Shown here in pieces: positions 55,434-64,000 of a stretch of 64,000 nucleotides of DNA. Every line of letters begins with the position of its first letter. Position 1 is the stretch's first letter. The stretch lies in the NCBI GenBank assembly GCA_963709525.1, contig CAVPXB010000013.1, forward strand, positions 62,001-126,000. Direction: 5' to 3'. The translations under genes and the position numbers were made by a program. Origin of the DNA: CAIWHR01 sp963709525 (GTDB lineage Bacteria > Pseudomonadota > Gammaproteobacteria > Burkholderiales > Casimicrobiaceae). Below the pieces are notes generated by a model that did not search any database, was not told the origin of the DNA, and saw only the letters and a program-made list of their open reading frames with translations.

Positions 55434-56804
55434 TCAGCTCGCCTTGCCTTCCTTGAACATCGAGGGCTCGAGCCGGTGGCGCTGCAGGAGCTTGTAGAAC
55501 TCGGTGCGGTTGCGCTTGGCGAGAACCGCCGCCTGGGTGACGTTGCCGCCCGTGATCTTCAGCAGTCGGACCAGGTAATCGCGCTCGAACTCCCTGCGCG
55601 CTTCCTCGAATGGCACCAGCGCGCTGGCGTCCTCGCGCAACGCGCTTTGCACGGTCGACGCCGGAATCACCGCGGTCGGCACGAGTGCGACCGCCTGTTC
55701 GAGCAGATTCTGCAGTTGCCGGACGTTGCCAGGCCAGGGCGCCGCGACCAGCAGCGCCATCGCTTCGGGAGCAAGCGTCGGCAGCGGTCGCTTGTAGCGC
55801 TCGGCAAGCTTGTTCAGGAAGTGGGCCGCCAGCAGGGGAATGTCTTCGCGCCGTTCGGCCAGCGAGGGCAGCTTCAGCGAAACGACGTTGAGACGGTAAA
55901 AGAGATCTTCACGGAACTGCCCCCCCGCCCTTTGCGCATCGAGGTCACGGTGCGTCGCGGAGATCACGCGGACGTCGACGGCGATCGGCTGCGTGGCCCC
56001 CACCGGGCGGACCTCGCCTTCCTGCAGCACGCGCAACAGCTTGACCTGCAGCGCGAGCGGCATGTCGCCGATCTCGTCCAGGAAAATCGTGCCGCCATCC
56101 GCGGCCTGGAACAATCCCTTGTGCGCCTGCACGGCACCCGAGAACGCCCCGCGCGCATGGCCGAAAAGCTCGGATTCGAGCAACGGCTCGGGGATCGCAC
56201 CGCAGTTGACGGCGACAAACGCGCGGTCGCGGCGCGGGCTCGCCTGGTGAATGGCGCGGGCCAGCAGTTCCTTGCCGGTTCCCGACTCGCCATGGATCAG
56301 CACGCTTGCGTCCGCTTCGGCGACCCGCTTCGCCTGCCGCAACAGGTCCTCCACCTGGGGACTGCGGGTGATGATCCCGGTGCGCCATCCGGCATTGTCC
56401 TGCGCGCCTTCGGTAGAGCCACCGCCGGCGAGTTTCATCGCCGACGCGACCAGCTGCAGCAGTTCCTGGCTGTCGAAAGGCTTGGTGAGAAATCCGAACA
56501 CACCCCGCTGGGTGGCCGAGACTGCATCGGGGATCGTCCCGTGCGCGGTCAGGATGATCACCGGCAGCGCCGGATGCTGACGATGGACGGCGTCGAACAA
56601 CTGCAGGCCGTCGATTCCGGGCATGCGCAAGTCGGTGATCAACGTTCCCGGACGCGACACCGCCAACGCGGCCAGAGCCATTTCGCCGCTGTCCGCCGTG
56701 ACCACACGGTATCCCGCGGACGAGAGCCTCAAGCTGATCAGCTTCAGCAGGTCAGGGTCGTCGTCTACCAACAGGATGTCGCCGGAACCGGTTGCTGGCT
56801 TCAT
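55434..56804 (-). CDS. glrR: sigma-54-dependent response regulator, GlrR/QseF type
   Basis: A 456-residue NtrC-family regulator. Receiver domain 1-120 (LLVDDDPDLLK, phospho-acceptor D58 in LITDLRMPG, Lys in FLTKPF), AAA+ domain with Walker A GESGTGKE at 172-179, the sigma-54 loop at 219-224 reading GAFSGA, Walker B GGTIFLDEIGD, and a C-terminal Fis-type helix-turn-helix (TGGNVTQAAVLAKRNRTEFY). The usual loop is GAFTGA; Ser for Thr is conservative and occurs in some members. Last gene of the glrK-qseG-glrR operon. GlrR activates envelope-stress and cell-surface genes together with sigma-54 in enterobacteria. Confidence 0.93.
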   Translation of the reverse strand: MKPATGSGDILLVDDDPDLLKLISLRLSSAGYRVVTADSGEMALAALAVSRPGTLITDLRMPGIDGLQLFDAVHRQHPALPVIILTAHGTIPDAVSATQRGVFGFLTKPFDSQELLQLVASAMKLAGGGSTEGAQDNAGWRTGIITRSPQVEDLLRQAKRVAEADASVLIHGESGTGKELLARAIHQASPRRDRAFVAVNCGAIPEPLLESELFGHARGAFSGAVQAHKGLFQAADGGTIFLDEIGDMPLALQVKLLRVLQEGEVRPVGATQPIAVDVRVISATHRDLDAQRAGGQFREDLFYRLNVVSLKLPSLAERREDIPLLAAHFLNKLAERYKRPLPTLAPEAMALLVAAPWPGNVRQLQNLLEQAVALVPTAVIPASTVQSALREDASALVPFEEARREFERDYLVRLLKITGGNVTQAAVLAKRNRTEFYKLLQRHRLEPSMFKEGKAS

Positions 56805-56820
56805 CGCTCGCGCCCTTTCA

Positions 56821-57576
56821 TCAGTTACCGCCGCCGCTGCCGCCACCGCCGCCGCCGCCGCCGCCACTGCGCACGCGGTCACGGAGCAGGCTGCGCTCCA
56901 TGGCGCGCAGCGCTTCCAGTTTTTGCACCGCCGCGTCCGTCTTCTGCTGCTCCTCGCGCACTGCGCGAACCCGCTCCGCAACCTGCATTTGCAACACGCC
57001 GGCGAGCTGCTTGATCGCCGGCGAGCCCGTGGTGCCCTTGACCACGCTGTCGAAGAGCTGCAATGCGCGCTGATCGTCCTGGGCATTGCGTGACAGCGTA
57101 TAGAGCATGGCCAGCCGGGTGCGATTCGCATCGTTGCGCTGGCGCGTCAGAGCCTGCGTCACCACGCCAAACTCACGACGCAAATCATCTGCGCCGAGCG
57201 TGGTGAATCGTTGCAGATCCGCAACCAGCGCGGCCATCGCCTGCTCGTCGGTCGGCTCGGCCGGCGGCACCGGGATGGCGGAAGGCGCAGGCGCTGCGAT
57301 CGCCACCGTTTCGGGTGGCGGCGGGCCTGGGGTCACGATCGCGGCAACGGCAGGCGCCGGCGTCGCAGCGGGAGGCAGCACTTCGACCGGTTCGAAGGGC
57401 GGGGATTCGGCCGCCGGCAACCGCGGCGCAGGGACAACGGCCACCGCGACGACGGGCGCCTGGTCTTCGCTCCGGGGGTTGACCACCGGGGGTGGCGCGG
57501 TCGCGCACGCGGCGAGCCAAAGCGCCAGCAACATCGCCGCAGGCACTTGCAACGCTTCGCGCCGGGCGGTGATCAT
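56821..57576 (-). CDS. qseG: QseG-like outer-membrane lipoprotein
   Basis: A 251-residue protein with a lipoprotein signal (LLALWLAACATAPPP, lipobox LAAC). A long Pro/Ala-rich stretch (about 25-100) is followed by a helical region (EQAMAALVADLQRFTTLGAD, QQKTDAAVQKLEALRAMERS) and a Gly-rich end. Its position between the kinase and the regulator matches QseG (YfhG), which in enterobacteria binds and tunes the GlrK kinase. The start overlaps the kinase stop by four bases. Assignment rests more on position than on sequence. Confidence 0.75.
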   Translation of the reverse strand: MITARREALQVPAAMLLALWLAACATAPPPVVNPRSEDQAPVVAVAVVPAPRLPAAESPPFEPVEVLPPAATPAPAVAAIVTPGPPPPETVAIAAPAPSAIPVPPAEPTDEQAMAALVADLQRFTTLGADDLRREFGVVTQALTRQRNDANRTRLAMLYTLSRNAQDDQRALQLFDSVVKGTTGSPAIKQLAGVLQMQVAERVRAVREEQQKTDAAVQKLEALRAMERSLLRDRVRSGGGGGGGGGSGGGN

Positions 57577-59072
57577 TGGCCTCGGCCCACCGTTTTGATT
57601 TGCGCAGCCGGCATCCCCTGGCCGGCGGCCGGCGCATCCGGCACCCCTGTCGCCAACGGCAACAACAAGCGGAAGTGGGCTCCCCGCCTGCCGTCGGCCC
57701 GATCAATGACGTCGATCCGCCCCCCGTGCGACAGCGCGTACTCCCGGGCAATCGCCAGCCCCAAACCCGAGCCCTTGACCCGACCGTCGACCGGCGGACG
57801 TCCCTGATAGAACGAGTCGAAGATCCGCTGCCGCTCCCCCGGGTCGACGCCCAGACCCTGATCGATGACATCCAGACGTGCGAACCCCTCGCGGATCGAC
57901 AGTTGAACGTCGATGGTGCCCGAGCGCGGCGAATGCTTGATCGCGTTCGAAACGAGGTTGTCGACGATCGTCCGCACCTTGTCCGCATCGCCGACGATGA
58001 GTGCCGGCGCAAGCTTCGCGTCGAGGGTGATCATGCGGCCCAGCGCGGAGAGCTTGTGCTCGCGCACGACCCGGACCACCACATCCTGCAACGTGACCGG
58101 CCCCAGCGTCTGCGGCTCCATCGCGCGCGTCTGGTGGTAGCTCAGCAAGTCCTCGATCAGTTTCTGCAACTGGAGCGTATTGTCACGGACGATGCGCACG
58201 ATGTCGTGCTGCTCGATTGTGAGGGGCCCACCCACGTTGTCGCGCAGCAGTTCCGCTCCCTCGCGAACGGCGGTCAAAGGGGTCTTGAGCTCGTGCGAAA
58301 CGTGACGCAGGAAGCGGTTCTGCTGCTCCTCCAGCTCGTGCAACCGCGTGCGCAACCATTCCAGCCGCTGGCCCAGGTAGCGCAGGTCCGCAGGGCCGTT
58401 GACCTCGATGGCGTGCGTGAAGTCGGCGGTGCCCATGCGTCGTATGGCCTGATCCAGCTGGCGAATCGGTCGCGCGATGAGGACCGCGAACAGGATCGCC
58501 AGCGCCACCGCGATACCCGCCGTGGCCAGGCCGAGATAAAGCCATTTCTGCCGCCCCTCGGTCGCCGTCTCCTGCAGGCGCGCGATCGCGCGCTCCGTGA
58601 GCTGATTGGTCGCGGCGAGCATCGCCTGCGAGCCGTCCGTCAACCTGGCGTAGCCATCGGCAAGCCGGGTCGGCGTCTCGGAACTTCGCGGCTGCGCGCG
58701 CAGCAGGTCGTACAGCCGGGATTCGCTGTTTGCGAGTCCTTGCAGCGTCGCCAGGTGGCCGCCTGCAAGCGGAAGCTGCGAGAGCTGCCGGGCCGTGGCC
58801 TGGAACTCCTGGCGCACGCGCACGTAGTCTTCGAGCAGCGCGGCGTCTTCGAGGATCAGATGCTGGCGCACGATCCGTTCAAGCGTCCCGCTCTGCTCGA
58901 ACAGCTGCCGACTCGCCCGCCCGGCCTGCGCCGACTCCTGCACCGCCTGCTGGCCCTGCGACTGGAGTCGGTCGAGGGAGAGTATGAGTTCCGCCAGCGC
59001 ATAGATCAGCGGCAGGCTCACCAGCAGGAAGCCCAGCAGGATGAATTTGAGGAACGAGCGGGGGTAATACAA
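57573..59072 (-). CDS. glrK: sensor histidine kinase, GlrK/QseE type
   Basis: A 499-residue membrane kinase: helix LKFILLGFLLVSLPLIYALA, a periplasmic helical domain (about 35-175), helix LGLATAGIAVALAILFAVLI, a HAMP linker, the dimerisation domain with FLRHVSHELKTPL (phospho-acceptor His260), and the ATPase domain with VDNLVSNAIKHSP (N box), DQGLGVDPGERQRIFDSFYQ (G1/F) and GSGLGLAIAREYALSHGG (G2). First gene of the operon glrK-qseG-glrR. It phosphorylates the GlrR encoded at the end. folA is divergent, 63 bases away. Confidence 0.93.
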   Translation of the reverse strand: MYYPRSFLKFILLGFLLVSLPLIYALAELILSLDRLQSQGQQAVQESAQAGRASRQLFEQSGTLERIVRQHLILEDAALLEDYVRVRQEFQATARQLSQLPLAGGHLATLQGLANSESRLYDLLRAQPRSSETPTRLADGYARLTDGSQAMLAATNQLTERAIARLQETATEGRQKWLYLGLATAGIAVALAILFAVLIARPIRQLDQAIRRMGTADFTHAIEVNGPADLRYLGQRLEWLRTRLHELEEQQNRFLRHVSHELKTPLTAVREGAELLRDNVGGPLTIEQHDIVRIVRDNTLQLQKLIEDLLSYHQTRAMEPQTLGPVTLQDVVVRVVREHKLSALGRMITLDAKLAPALIVGDADKVRTIVDNLVSNAIKHSPRSGTIDVQLSIREGFARLDVIDQGLGVDPGERQRIFDSFYQGRPPVDGRVKGSGLGLAIAREYALSHGGRIDVIDRADGRRGAHFRLLLPLATGVPDAPAAGQGMPAAQIKTVGRGQ

Positions 59073-59135
59073 TGGAGGTGACCGCTATACTCCGCGGCGA
59101 TCAGGTTGGCGCTCGTGACGGCGGCGAAAGCAACG

Positions 59136-59684
59136 ATGCAATCTGCGGACGATACACCAGGGGCAGCCCCCGCGCCAACCTCGGCCAGGCCGAGGCTCGC
59201 CGTCATCGTGGCCGTGGCCGCCAACGGCGTCATCGGCAAGGACAATCGCCTGCCCTGGCGGCTGCCCGAGGACCTCAAGCGGTTTCGCGCGCTGACGACC
59301 GGCCACGCCATCATCATGGGACGCAGGACCTGGGAATCGCTGCCCCACGCGCTGCCCGGGCGGCAGAACATCGTGGTCACCCGCCAGGCCGATTACGTTG
59401 CGACCGGCGCCGAGGTGGCATCGTCGCTCGATGCCGCGCTCGCCGCGGTGCGCTTGCCGGCGCCCGCATTCTGCATCGGCGGCGGGCAGCTTTACGGCGA
59501 GGCTCTGCCGCGCGCCGACGAGTTGCAGGTCACGGAGATTGCCCGGGATTTTGATGGCGACGCGTGGTTTCCGCCGATCGACGCGCGCGCCTGGCGCGAA
59601 GTCGACCGGGTGCCCGGCACGGCGCATGCGGACGCGGGCTTCGCCTACGCGTTTGTCACCTACCGATGCTCGCAGCGCGAATGA
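59136..59684 (+). CDS. folA: dihydrofolate reductase
   Basis: A 182-residue enzyme that reduces dihydrofolate with NADPH. VIVAVAANGVIGKDNRLPWR, LPEDLKRFR with the catalytic acidic residue, IIMGRRTWESLP (NADPH) and FCIGGGQLYGEAL are all present. I start at ATG 59136; a TTG at 59106 is in frame. Residues 1-20 are low-complexity and precede the normal N-terminus. Confidence 0.95.
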   Translation: MQSADDTPGAAPAPTSARPRLAVIVAVAANGVIGKDNRLPWRLPEDLKRFRALTTGHAIIMGRRTWESLPHALPGRQNIVVTRQADYVATGAEVASSLDAALAAVRLPAPAFCIGGGQLYGEALPRADELQVTEIARDFDGDAWFPPIDARAWREVDRVPGTAHADAGFAYAFVTYRCSQRE

Positions 59685-59778
59685 CGCCGCATGCGCGTTG
59701 TGCGAAACGCCGGGTTTCCGCGATAATGCCGGCTTGGTTTGCGGTCGCGCGCGCTTGCCTTCGGGCGCGTCTCCCATC

Positions 59779-59865
59779 GCCGGGATGGCGGAACTGGTAT
59801 ACGCAGCAGACTCAAAATCTGCCGGCCGCAAGGCCATGAGGGTTCGATTCCCTCTCCCGGCACCA
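59779..59865 (+). tRNA. tRNA-Leu (anticodon CAA)
   Basis: An 87-nt class II tRNA. The acceptor stem is GCCGGGA with TCCCGGC and CCA is encoded. The anticodon loop CTCAAAA gives anticodon CAA. The variable arm GCCGGCCGCAAGGCC is long, and the T-loop reads GGTTCGATTCC. GATAAT, about 60 bases upstream, may be its -10 box. Confidence 0.96.
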
Positions 59866-59897
59866 CCTGCCCTCGCCCCCGCCTCGCACACCAGGCC

Positions 59898-60968
59898 ATG
59901 ACCGCGCCCTTCGGCCACTCGCTGGCCGATTTCGACTTCGCGTTGCCGCCGGAACTCATCGCTCAGGCGCCCACCCCCGAACGCACCGGAAGCCGGCTGC
60001 TTCACGTGCTGGAAGACGGTGTGGCCGACCGCCAGTTCAAGGAACTCCCCGCGCTGGTCAATGCGGGCGACCTCTTCGTCTTCAACGATACACGGGTCAT
60101 CAAATCGCGACTCGCCGGCAGAAAACCTACCGGGGGGGCGGTCGAACTGCTGCTGGAGCGCCTGCAGGGTCCCGCCGAAGCGCTGTTCCAGATTCGCGCC
60201 AGCCACGCCCCCCGTCCCGGGCAGACGATCCTCCTGCCGGGGAATGCGCGGGCACTCGTGGTCGAACGTCGCGAACGGTTCTTTCTCCTTCGGCTTGAAG
60301 GCGAAGCGTCATTTGCCGACCACCTCGAGCAGCATGGCGCGGTGCCGCTGCCGCCCTACATCCAGCGGCCTGCCGGCAGCGACGACGAATCGCGATACCA
60401 AACTGTCTATTCGCGGACTCCGGGCGCCGTGGCCGCGCCCACTGCCGGACTTCATTTCGACCCGCTGCTGCTGGCACAGCTGCGTACGGCCGGGGTTGAA
60501 TTTGCCTGGGTCACGTTGCACGTGGGCGCGGGGACGTTCCTGCCGGTGCAAAGCGACGACATCCTTGCCCATCGCATGCATTCCGAGCGCTATGAAGTGC
60601 CGGTGGAAACCGTCGCCGCGATCGACGCTGCACGGGCGCGTGGTGGCCGCGTCACGGCCGTCGGGACCACCAGCCTGCGCGCGCTCGAATCGGCCGCCGA
60701 CGTGGCTGGCAATCTGCGCCAGGGGGCAAACGAGACCGCGCTCTTCATCACGCCCGGATACCGCTTCAGGGTGGTGGAGCGGCTGATCACCAACTTCCAT
60801 CTGCCGCGATCGACGCTGCTGATGCTGGTGTCGGCGTTCGCGGGCATGACGCGTACGCGCGCCGCCTACGGCCACGCGATTGCAAACCGCTACCGCTTCT
60901 TCAGCTACGGCGACGCGATGCTGATGGAACCCGCGCGCGGCGCCCTCGTCGCCAAATGCAAACGGTGA
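59898..60968 (+). CDS. queA: S-adenosylmethionine:tRNA ribosyltransferase-isomerase
   Basis: A 356-residue enzyme that adds the epoxyqueuosine cyclopentene to preQ1 in tRNA. FDFALPPELIAQAP, LFVFNDTRVIKSRLAGRK, GAVAAPTAGLHFDPLLL, VTLHVGAGTFLPV and NFHLPRSTLLMLVSAFAG match the family. First gene of the queuosine pair queA-tgt; a protein of unknown role is inserted between them. Confidence 0.96.
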   Translation: MTAPFGHSLADFDFALPPELIAQAPTPERTGSRLLHVLEDGVADRQFKELPALVNAGDLFVFNDTRVIKSRLAGRKPTGGAVELLLERLQGPAEALFQIRASHAPRPGQTILLPGNARALVVERRERFFLLRLEGEASFADHLEQHGAVPLPPYIQRPAGSDDESRYQTVYSRTPGAVAAPTAGLHFDPLLLAQLRTAGVEFAWVTLHVGAGTFLPVQSDDILAHRMHSERYEVPVETVAAIDAARARGGRVTAVGTTSLRALESAADVAGNLRQGANETALFITPGYRFRVVERLITNFHLPRSTLLMLVSAFAGMTRTRAAYGHAIANRYRFFSYGDAMLMEPARGALVAKCKR

Positions 60969-61140
60969 AAAACGTCGCCCGTTGGCGACAAAGCGCTGGG
61001 AGACTGTGATTTCCACAACGCAAGCTTCGGTGCGACGGGTTTTTTCCCTCCTTCAGCATAGCTTTTTACGCTCGTTCCCGTTACCCTCAGGCCATGGAAA
61101 ACAATCTCCGCGCCGCCTGTGCGATGCGCGCTTTGGCGCA

Positions 61141-62011
61141 ATGATGGCCCGGTGGCGTCATTGCGCCGCCATATTGTTGCTTGCAGTCGGTTTCGGGCAG
61201 GCCGAGGCGGCGCGCGTGGGCGTGCTTGCAAACAACTTTTTCAACGAAGCCGCCGCCGACTTCAACGCGCGATTGTCCGGGCACACATTCACGCCCATCG
61301 ACGCCAGCGGTTCGCCGCCATCGCTGTCGAGCCTCCTCGCCGCATACGACGTGCTGCTCGTGTACGCCGACGGCCCCTTCGCCATCTCTCCCGCCGTCGG
61401 GGACGTCGCTGCGGCATTCGCCAACACCGGGCGTCCTGTGGCCCTGGGTACGTTCTACGACCAGATCCGCAGCATCGCTGCCGGAGGCAATGGCGCCGGT
61501 AGCGGCTGGGGCGCGCTCGAAGCGCTGGACCCGAATGTCACCGACGGGGCCGGAGTTCCGTACCCGGGCGGGCAGTCGCGCACCCTCAATGCCGCCGCGA
61601 CGGTTCCGCACCCGCTGACGCAACAGGTCACGGCGCTGTTCGGCACCAAGTGGGCCGGCGGCAACGAAGCCAGGCCGGGGACGATCGTCGTCGCAGAGTG
61701 GCAGCAGCGCAACGCGCGCAACACGATCGATCCCGCCATCGCCTACCGCGTGACCGGACTCGCGTGCGTGATCCAGATCGGCATTGCGCCGCACTATGCG
61801 GCAACGGGAAGCCCGCCGGCGGTTTTCGGTACCGACTTCGGCGGCGATTTCTACCGGGTCTGGCAAAATACCTTCGATTTCGCGGGACGTGGCTGCGTGA
61901 GCTTCCGCGCCCGCGGTCCCCACGCTTTCGGATCTGGCAGTGGCGGCGCTGGTGCTGGCACTCGCGGCCCTTGCCTGGCGCGAACGGAAACGCGCCATCG
62001 CGCGGCGCTGA
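61141..62011 (+). CDS. secreted protein with IPTL-CTERM-like sorting tail (frameshift)
   Basis: An ATG at 61141 opens a signal peptide (HCAAILLLAVGFGQAEA), then ARVGVLANNFFNEAAADF, LAAYDVLLVYADGPFAIS, GGNGAGSGWGALEALDPNVT and FGTDFGGDFYRVWQNTFDF. No enzyme family is recognised. In the original frame the end is low-complexity, but one base change near 61907 gives PAVPTLSDLAVAALVLALA, then WRERKRAIARR and stop at 62011: a VPTLS motif, a helix and a basic tail. That is the layout of IPTL-CTERM/PEP-CTERM signals, which are processed in the cell envelope. It interrupts the usual queA-tgt order. Confidence 0.65.
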
Positions 62012-62071
62012 GCGCTCGCCACCGCGCCACTCCATCGGCCACGGCCGGCGCCCTGCCAATCGTCCTGCCTC

Positions 62072-63186
62072 ATGCACTTTGAAGTCCTCGGCACGTCGGG
62101 ACGCGCCCGACGCGGGCGGTTGCAGCTCGCGCACGGCACCGTGGAAACGCCGGTTTTCATGCCGGTCGGGACCTACGGCACGGTCAAGGCGATGGCCCCC
62201 GACGAACTCGTCGAACTGGGCGCGCAGATCGTCCTCGGCAACACCTTCCACCTGTGGCTGCGCCCGGGCATCGAGGTGATCAACGCGCACCATGGACTGC
62301 ACCGCTTCATGGGCTGGGAGCGCCCGCTCCTCACCGATTCGGGAGGTTTTCAGGTCTTCAGCCTCGGCGCGTTGCGCAAGGTGCGCGAGGAAGGCGTCCA
62401 CTTCGCGTCCCCGGTCAACGGCGACAAGCTCCTGCTCACACCCGAGATCTCGATGCAGGTGCAGCGCGCGCTCGACTCCGACGTGGCGATGATCTTCGAC
62501 GAGTGCACGCCCTACCCGGCGTCGCGCGACGAAGCTGGCCGGTCGATGGAGCTCTCGCTGCGCTGGGCGGCGCGTTCGCGTCGCGCCTTTGACGATCTCG
62601 GCAATCCGAATGCACTGTTCGGCATCGTCCAGGGGGGCATGCACGAGGATCTGCGCGACGTCTCCCGGCGGGACTCGAGGCCATCGGCTTCGACGGCTAT
62701 GCGATCGGCGGGTTGTCGGTCGGCGAACCGAAAGCCGAGATGATGCGGCTGCTCGATCACGTGGCGCCCAGGCTGCCGGCAGCCCGGCCCCGCTACCTGA
62801 TGGGCGTCGGCACGCCCGAGGACATCGTCGCCGGTGTCGAAGCCGGCGTCGACATGTTCGACTGCGTGCTGCCGACCCGCAACGCCCGCAACGGGTGGCT
62901 GTTTACCCGCTTCGGCGACGTCAAGATCCGCAACGCCCGCCACAGGAGCGACCCGCAACCGCTCGACGCGACGTGCGGGTGCTACACCTGCCGGCATTTT
63001 TCGCGCGCCTATCTGCACCACCTGCAGCGCGTCGGCGAGATTCTCGGTGCGCAACTCAACACCATCCACAACCTCCACTACTACCTGTCGCTGGCAGCGG
63101 GGATGCGGGAGGCGATCGCCAGCGACGCCCTGCCCGCCTTCGCGGCGCGCTTCCGCGACGAGCGCGCCACGGGAGACAGCGCCTGA
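62072..63186 (+). CDS. tgt: tRNA-guanine transglycosylase (frameshift)
   Basis: The enzyme exchanges guanine 34 for preQ1. VGTYGTVKAMAPDELVELGA, LTDSGGFQVFSLG with the catalytic Asp, FGIVQGGMHEDLR and VDMFDCVLPTRNARNG are present. Zinc ligands lie in CGCYTCRHFSRAYLHHL. The frame is lost near 62668 after DLRDVSR and resumes as GLEAIGFDGYAIGGLSVGEP; a G is missing from a run of four. Both parts are otherwise perfect, so an error in the sequence is likely. Followed by yajC and secD, as in most proteobacteria. Confidence 0.95.
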
Positions 63187-63362
63187 TCCAGGGCTGCCGC
63201 GGCGCGGCAGCCTGTCCTCGGACGCGCACGCGCCGCGTGGTAGAATCCCCAGTTGCGATTTTCGCGCGGGATCCCTGGTTCGGTGCGCCCTTGCGGCAGG
63301 ACCGGGGGCTGCAGCGTCTGTAGCGCTCGCGTGAAACAAGCCCATTGTCGGAGGATTCCAAA

Positions 63363-63695
63363 GTGCTCTCAACGCTCCTGTTCAGCCCCGCTCACGCTCA
63401 GTCCCTTTCTGTCGGCGGCACCGATCTCATGGCGTTCCTGCCCATGGTCGCGATCTTCGTCGTCTTCTATTTCCTGCTGATCCGTCCGCAGCAAAAGCGG
63501 GCCAAGGAGCAGAAGACGATGCTGGGGGCCCTGCAAAAAGGTGACGAGGTCGTCACCGCCGGAGGCCTGGTCGGCAAGATCGCCAAGCTGACCGAGCAAT
63601 ACGCGTCGCTTGAAGTGTCGCCCAACGTCGAGATCACCGTGCAACGGCAGGCCGTTTCCCAGCTGCTGCCCAAGGGCACGATCAAGACGCTCTGA
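63363..63695 (+). CDS. yajC: preprotein translocase subunit YajC
   Basis: A 110-residue SecDF-associated inner-membrane protein. One helix (AFLPMVAIFVVFYFLLIRPQ) followed by QKRAKEQKTMLGALQKGDEV, VTAGGLVGKIAKL and a small C-terminal domain. I start at GTG 63363 because GGAGGA lies eight bases before it. TAGAAT at 63241-63246 may be its own -10 box. Confidence 0.94.
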   Translation: MLSTLLFSPAHAQSLSVGGTDLMAFLPMVAIFVVFYFLLIRPQQKRAKEQKTMLGALQKGDEVVTAGGLVGKIAKLTEQYASLEVSPNVEITVQRQAVSQLLPKGTIKTL

Positions 63696-63826
63696 CGCTC
63701 CCGGCGGCCGACCGGCCGCCCCACAGCCGCCCGCTTCACGCCTTCCGCACGGCGAGTTCCACGGGCCGCGCTCCACCGCCCGTGCCCCCGTCCGAACCGC
63801 CAGACTCAAAGCCACCGAACCGCTCC

Positions 63827-64000
63827 ATGAACCGCTACCCGCTCTGGAAATACCTGCTCATTGGCGCCGCGCTGCTGATCGGCTTCCTGTACACGCTGCC
63901 GAACTTCTTCCCTGAAGCGCCCGCGGTGCAGGTAAGCACATCGAAGGCCACCATCAAGCTCGACAACGCGCTGCTCGTCCAGGTCGAAAGCGCTTTGCAG
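63827..64000 (+). CDS. secD: protein-export membrane protein SecD (3' end outside window)
   Basis: The first 58 codons only. MNRYPLWKYLLIGAALLIGF then LYTLPNFFPEAPAVQVS is the usual SecD start: first membrane helix, then the beginning of the periplasmic P1 region. With YajC and SecF it pulls proteins across the inner membrane using the proton gradient. The gene continues past 64000. Confidence 0.93.
   Translation, partial: MNRYPLWKYLLIGAALLIGFLYTLPNFFPEAPAVQVSTSKATIKLDNALLVQVESALQ

Overview
The window looks like part of the chromosome of a high-GC betaproteobacterium, probably Burkholderiales-like. The evidence is a Bug-type solute-binding protein, an ssrA tag ending ANDETYALAA, and the gene orders exbB-exbD-lpxK-trm112-kdsB-adk, queA-tgt-yajC-secD and glrK-qseG-glrR. 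Genus cannot be decided from the sequence alone.

Left third (1 to about 21.5 kb) is accessory DNA. It opens with an AbiE-type toxin-antitoxin pair cut by the window edge. A GntR-controlled catabolic cluster follows (SMP-30 lactonase-like protein, GntR regulator, TIM-barrel glycosidase-like protein, divergent Bug receptor). Two TRAP transporter operons then flank one LysR regulator; one ends in a mandelate racemase/muconate lactonizing enzyme homologue, the other in a second SMP-30 protein. A 43-base element is repeated, 36 of 43 identical, upstream of both TRAP operons, so the single LysR protein probably controls both. Next is a complete RIT element (three tandem tyrosine recombinases, 16103-19514, 8-bp terminal inverted repeats, 6-bp target duplication) that has split another integrase gene. 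A cupin gene and a gene-poor stretch lead to ssrA, which marks the change to core genes.

The right two thirds (21.5 to 64 kb) are housekeeping and envelope genes. They include ssrA; mfd; a broken cytochrome c' gene and a cytochrome b561-like gene; a proton-pumping pyrophosphatase with an OmpA-like tail beside a pyrophosphate-dependent phosphofructokinase; the lipopolysaccharide/TolQR-like/adk string; pit with its DUF47 partner; msrA; a SWIB-domain protein with a histone-like tail; htpX; glnS; xseA; aroC; an MFS-acyltransferase fusion; thyA; the glrK-qseG-glrR envelope-stress system; folA; tRNA-Leu(CAA); and queA, tgt, yajC and the start of secD.

At least ten single-base frameshifts break otherwise well-conserved genes (GntR, one dctM, cytochrome c' twice, hppA twice, the SWIB gene, the MFS-PlsC fusion twice, an IPTL-CTERM protein, tgt). 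Several lie in short G or C runs. Their presence in housekeeping genes argues for indel errors in the sequence rather than real pseudogenes, and product lengths should be read with this in mind. Non-coding features of note are two inverted 65-bp repeats around the DUF47 gene, a 166-bp palindromic element just before thyA, and two FNR-type boxes with no obvious target gene.
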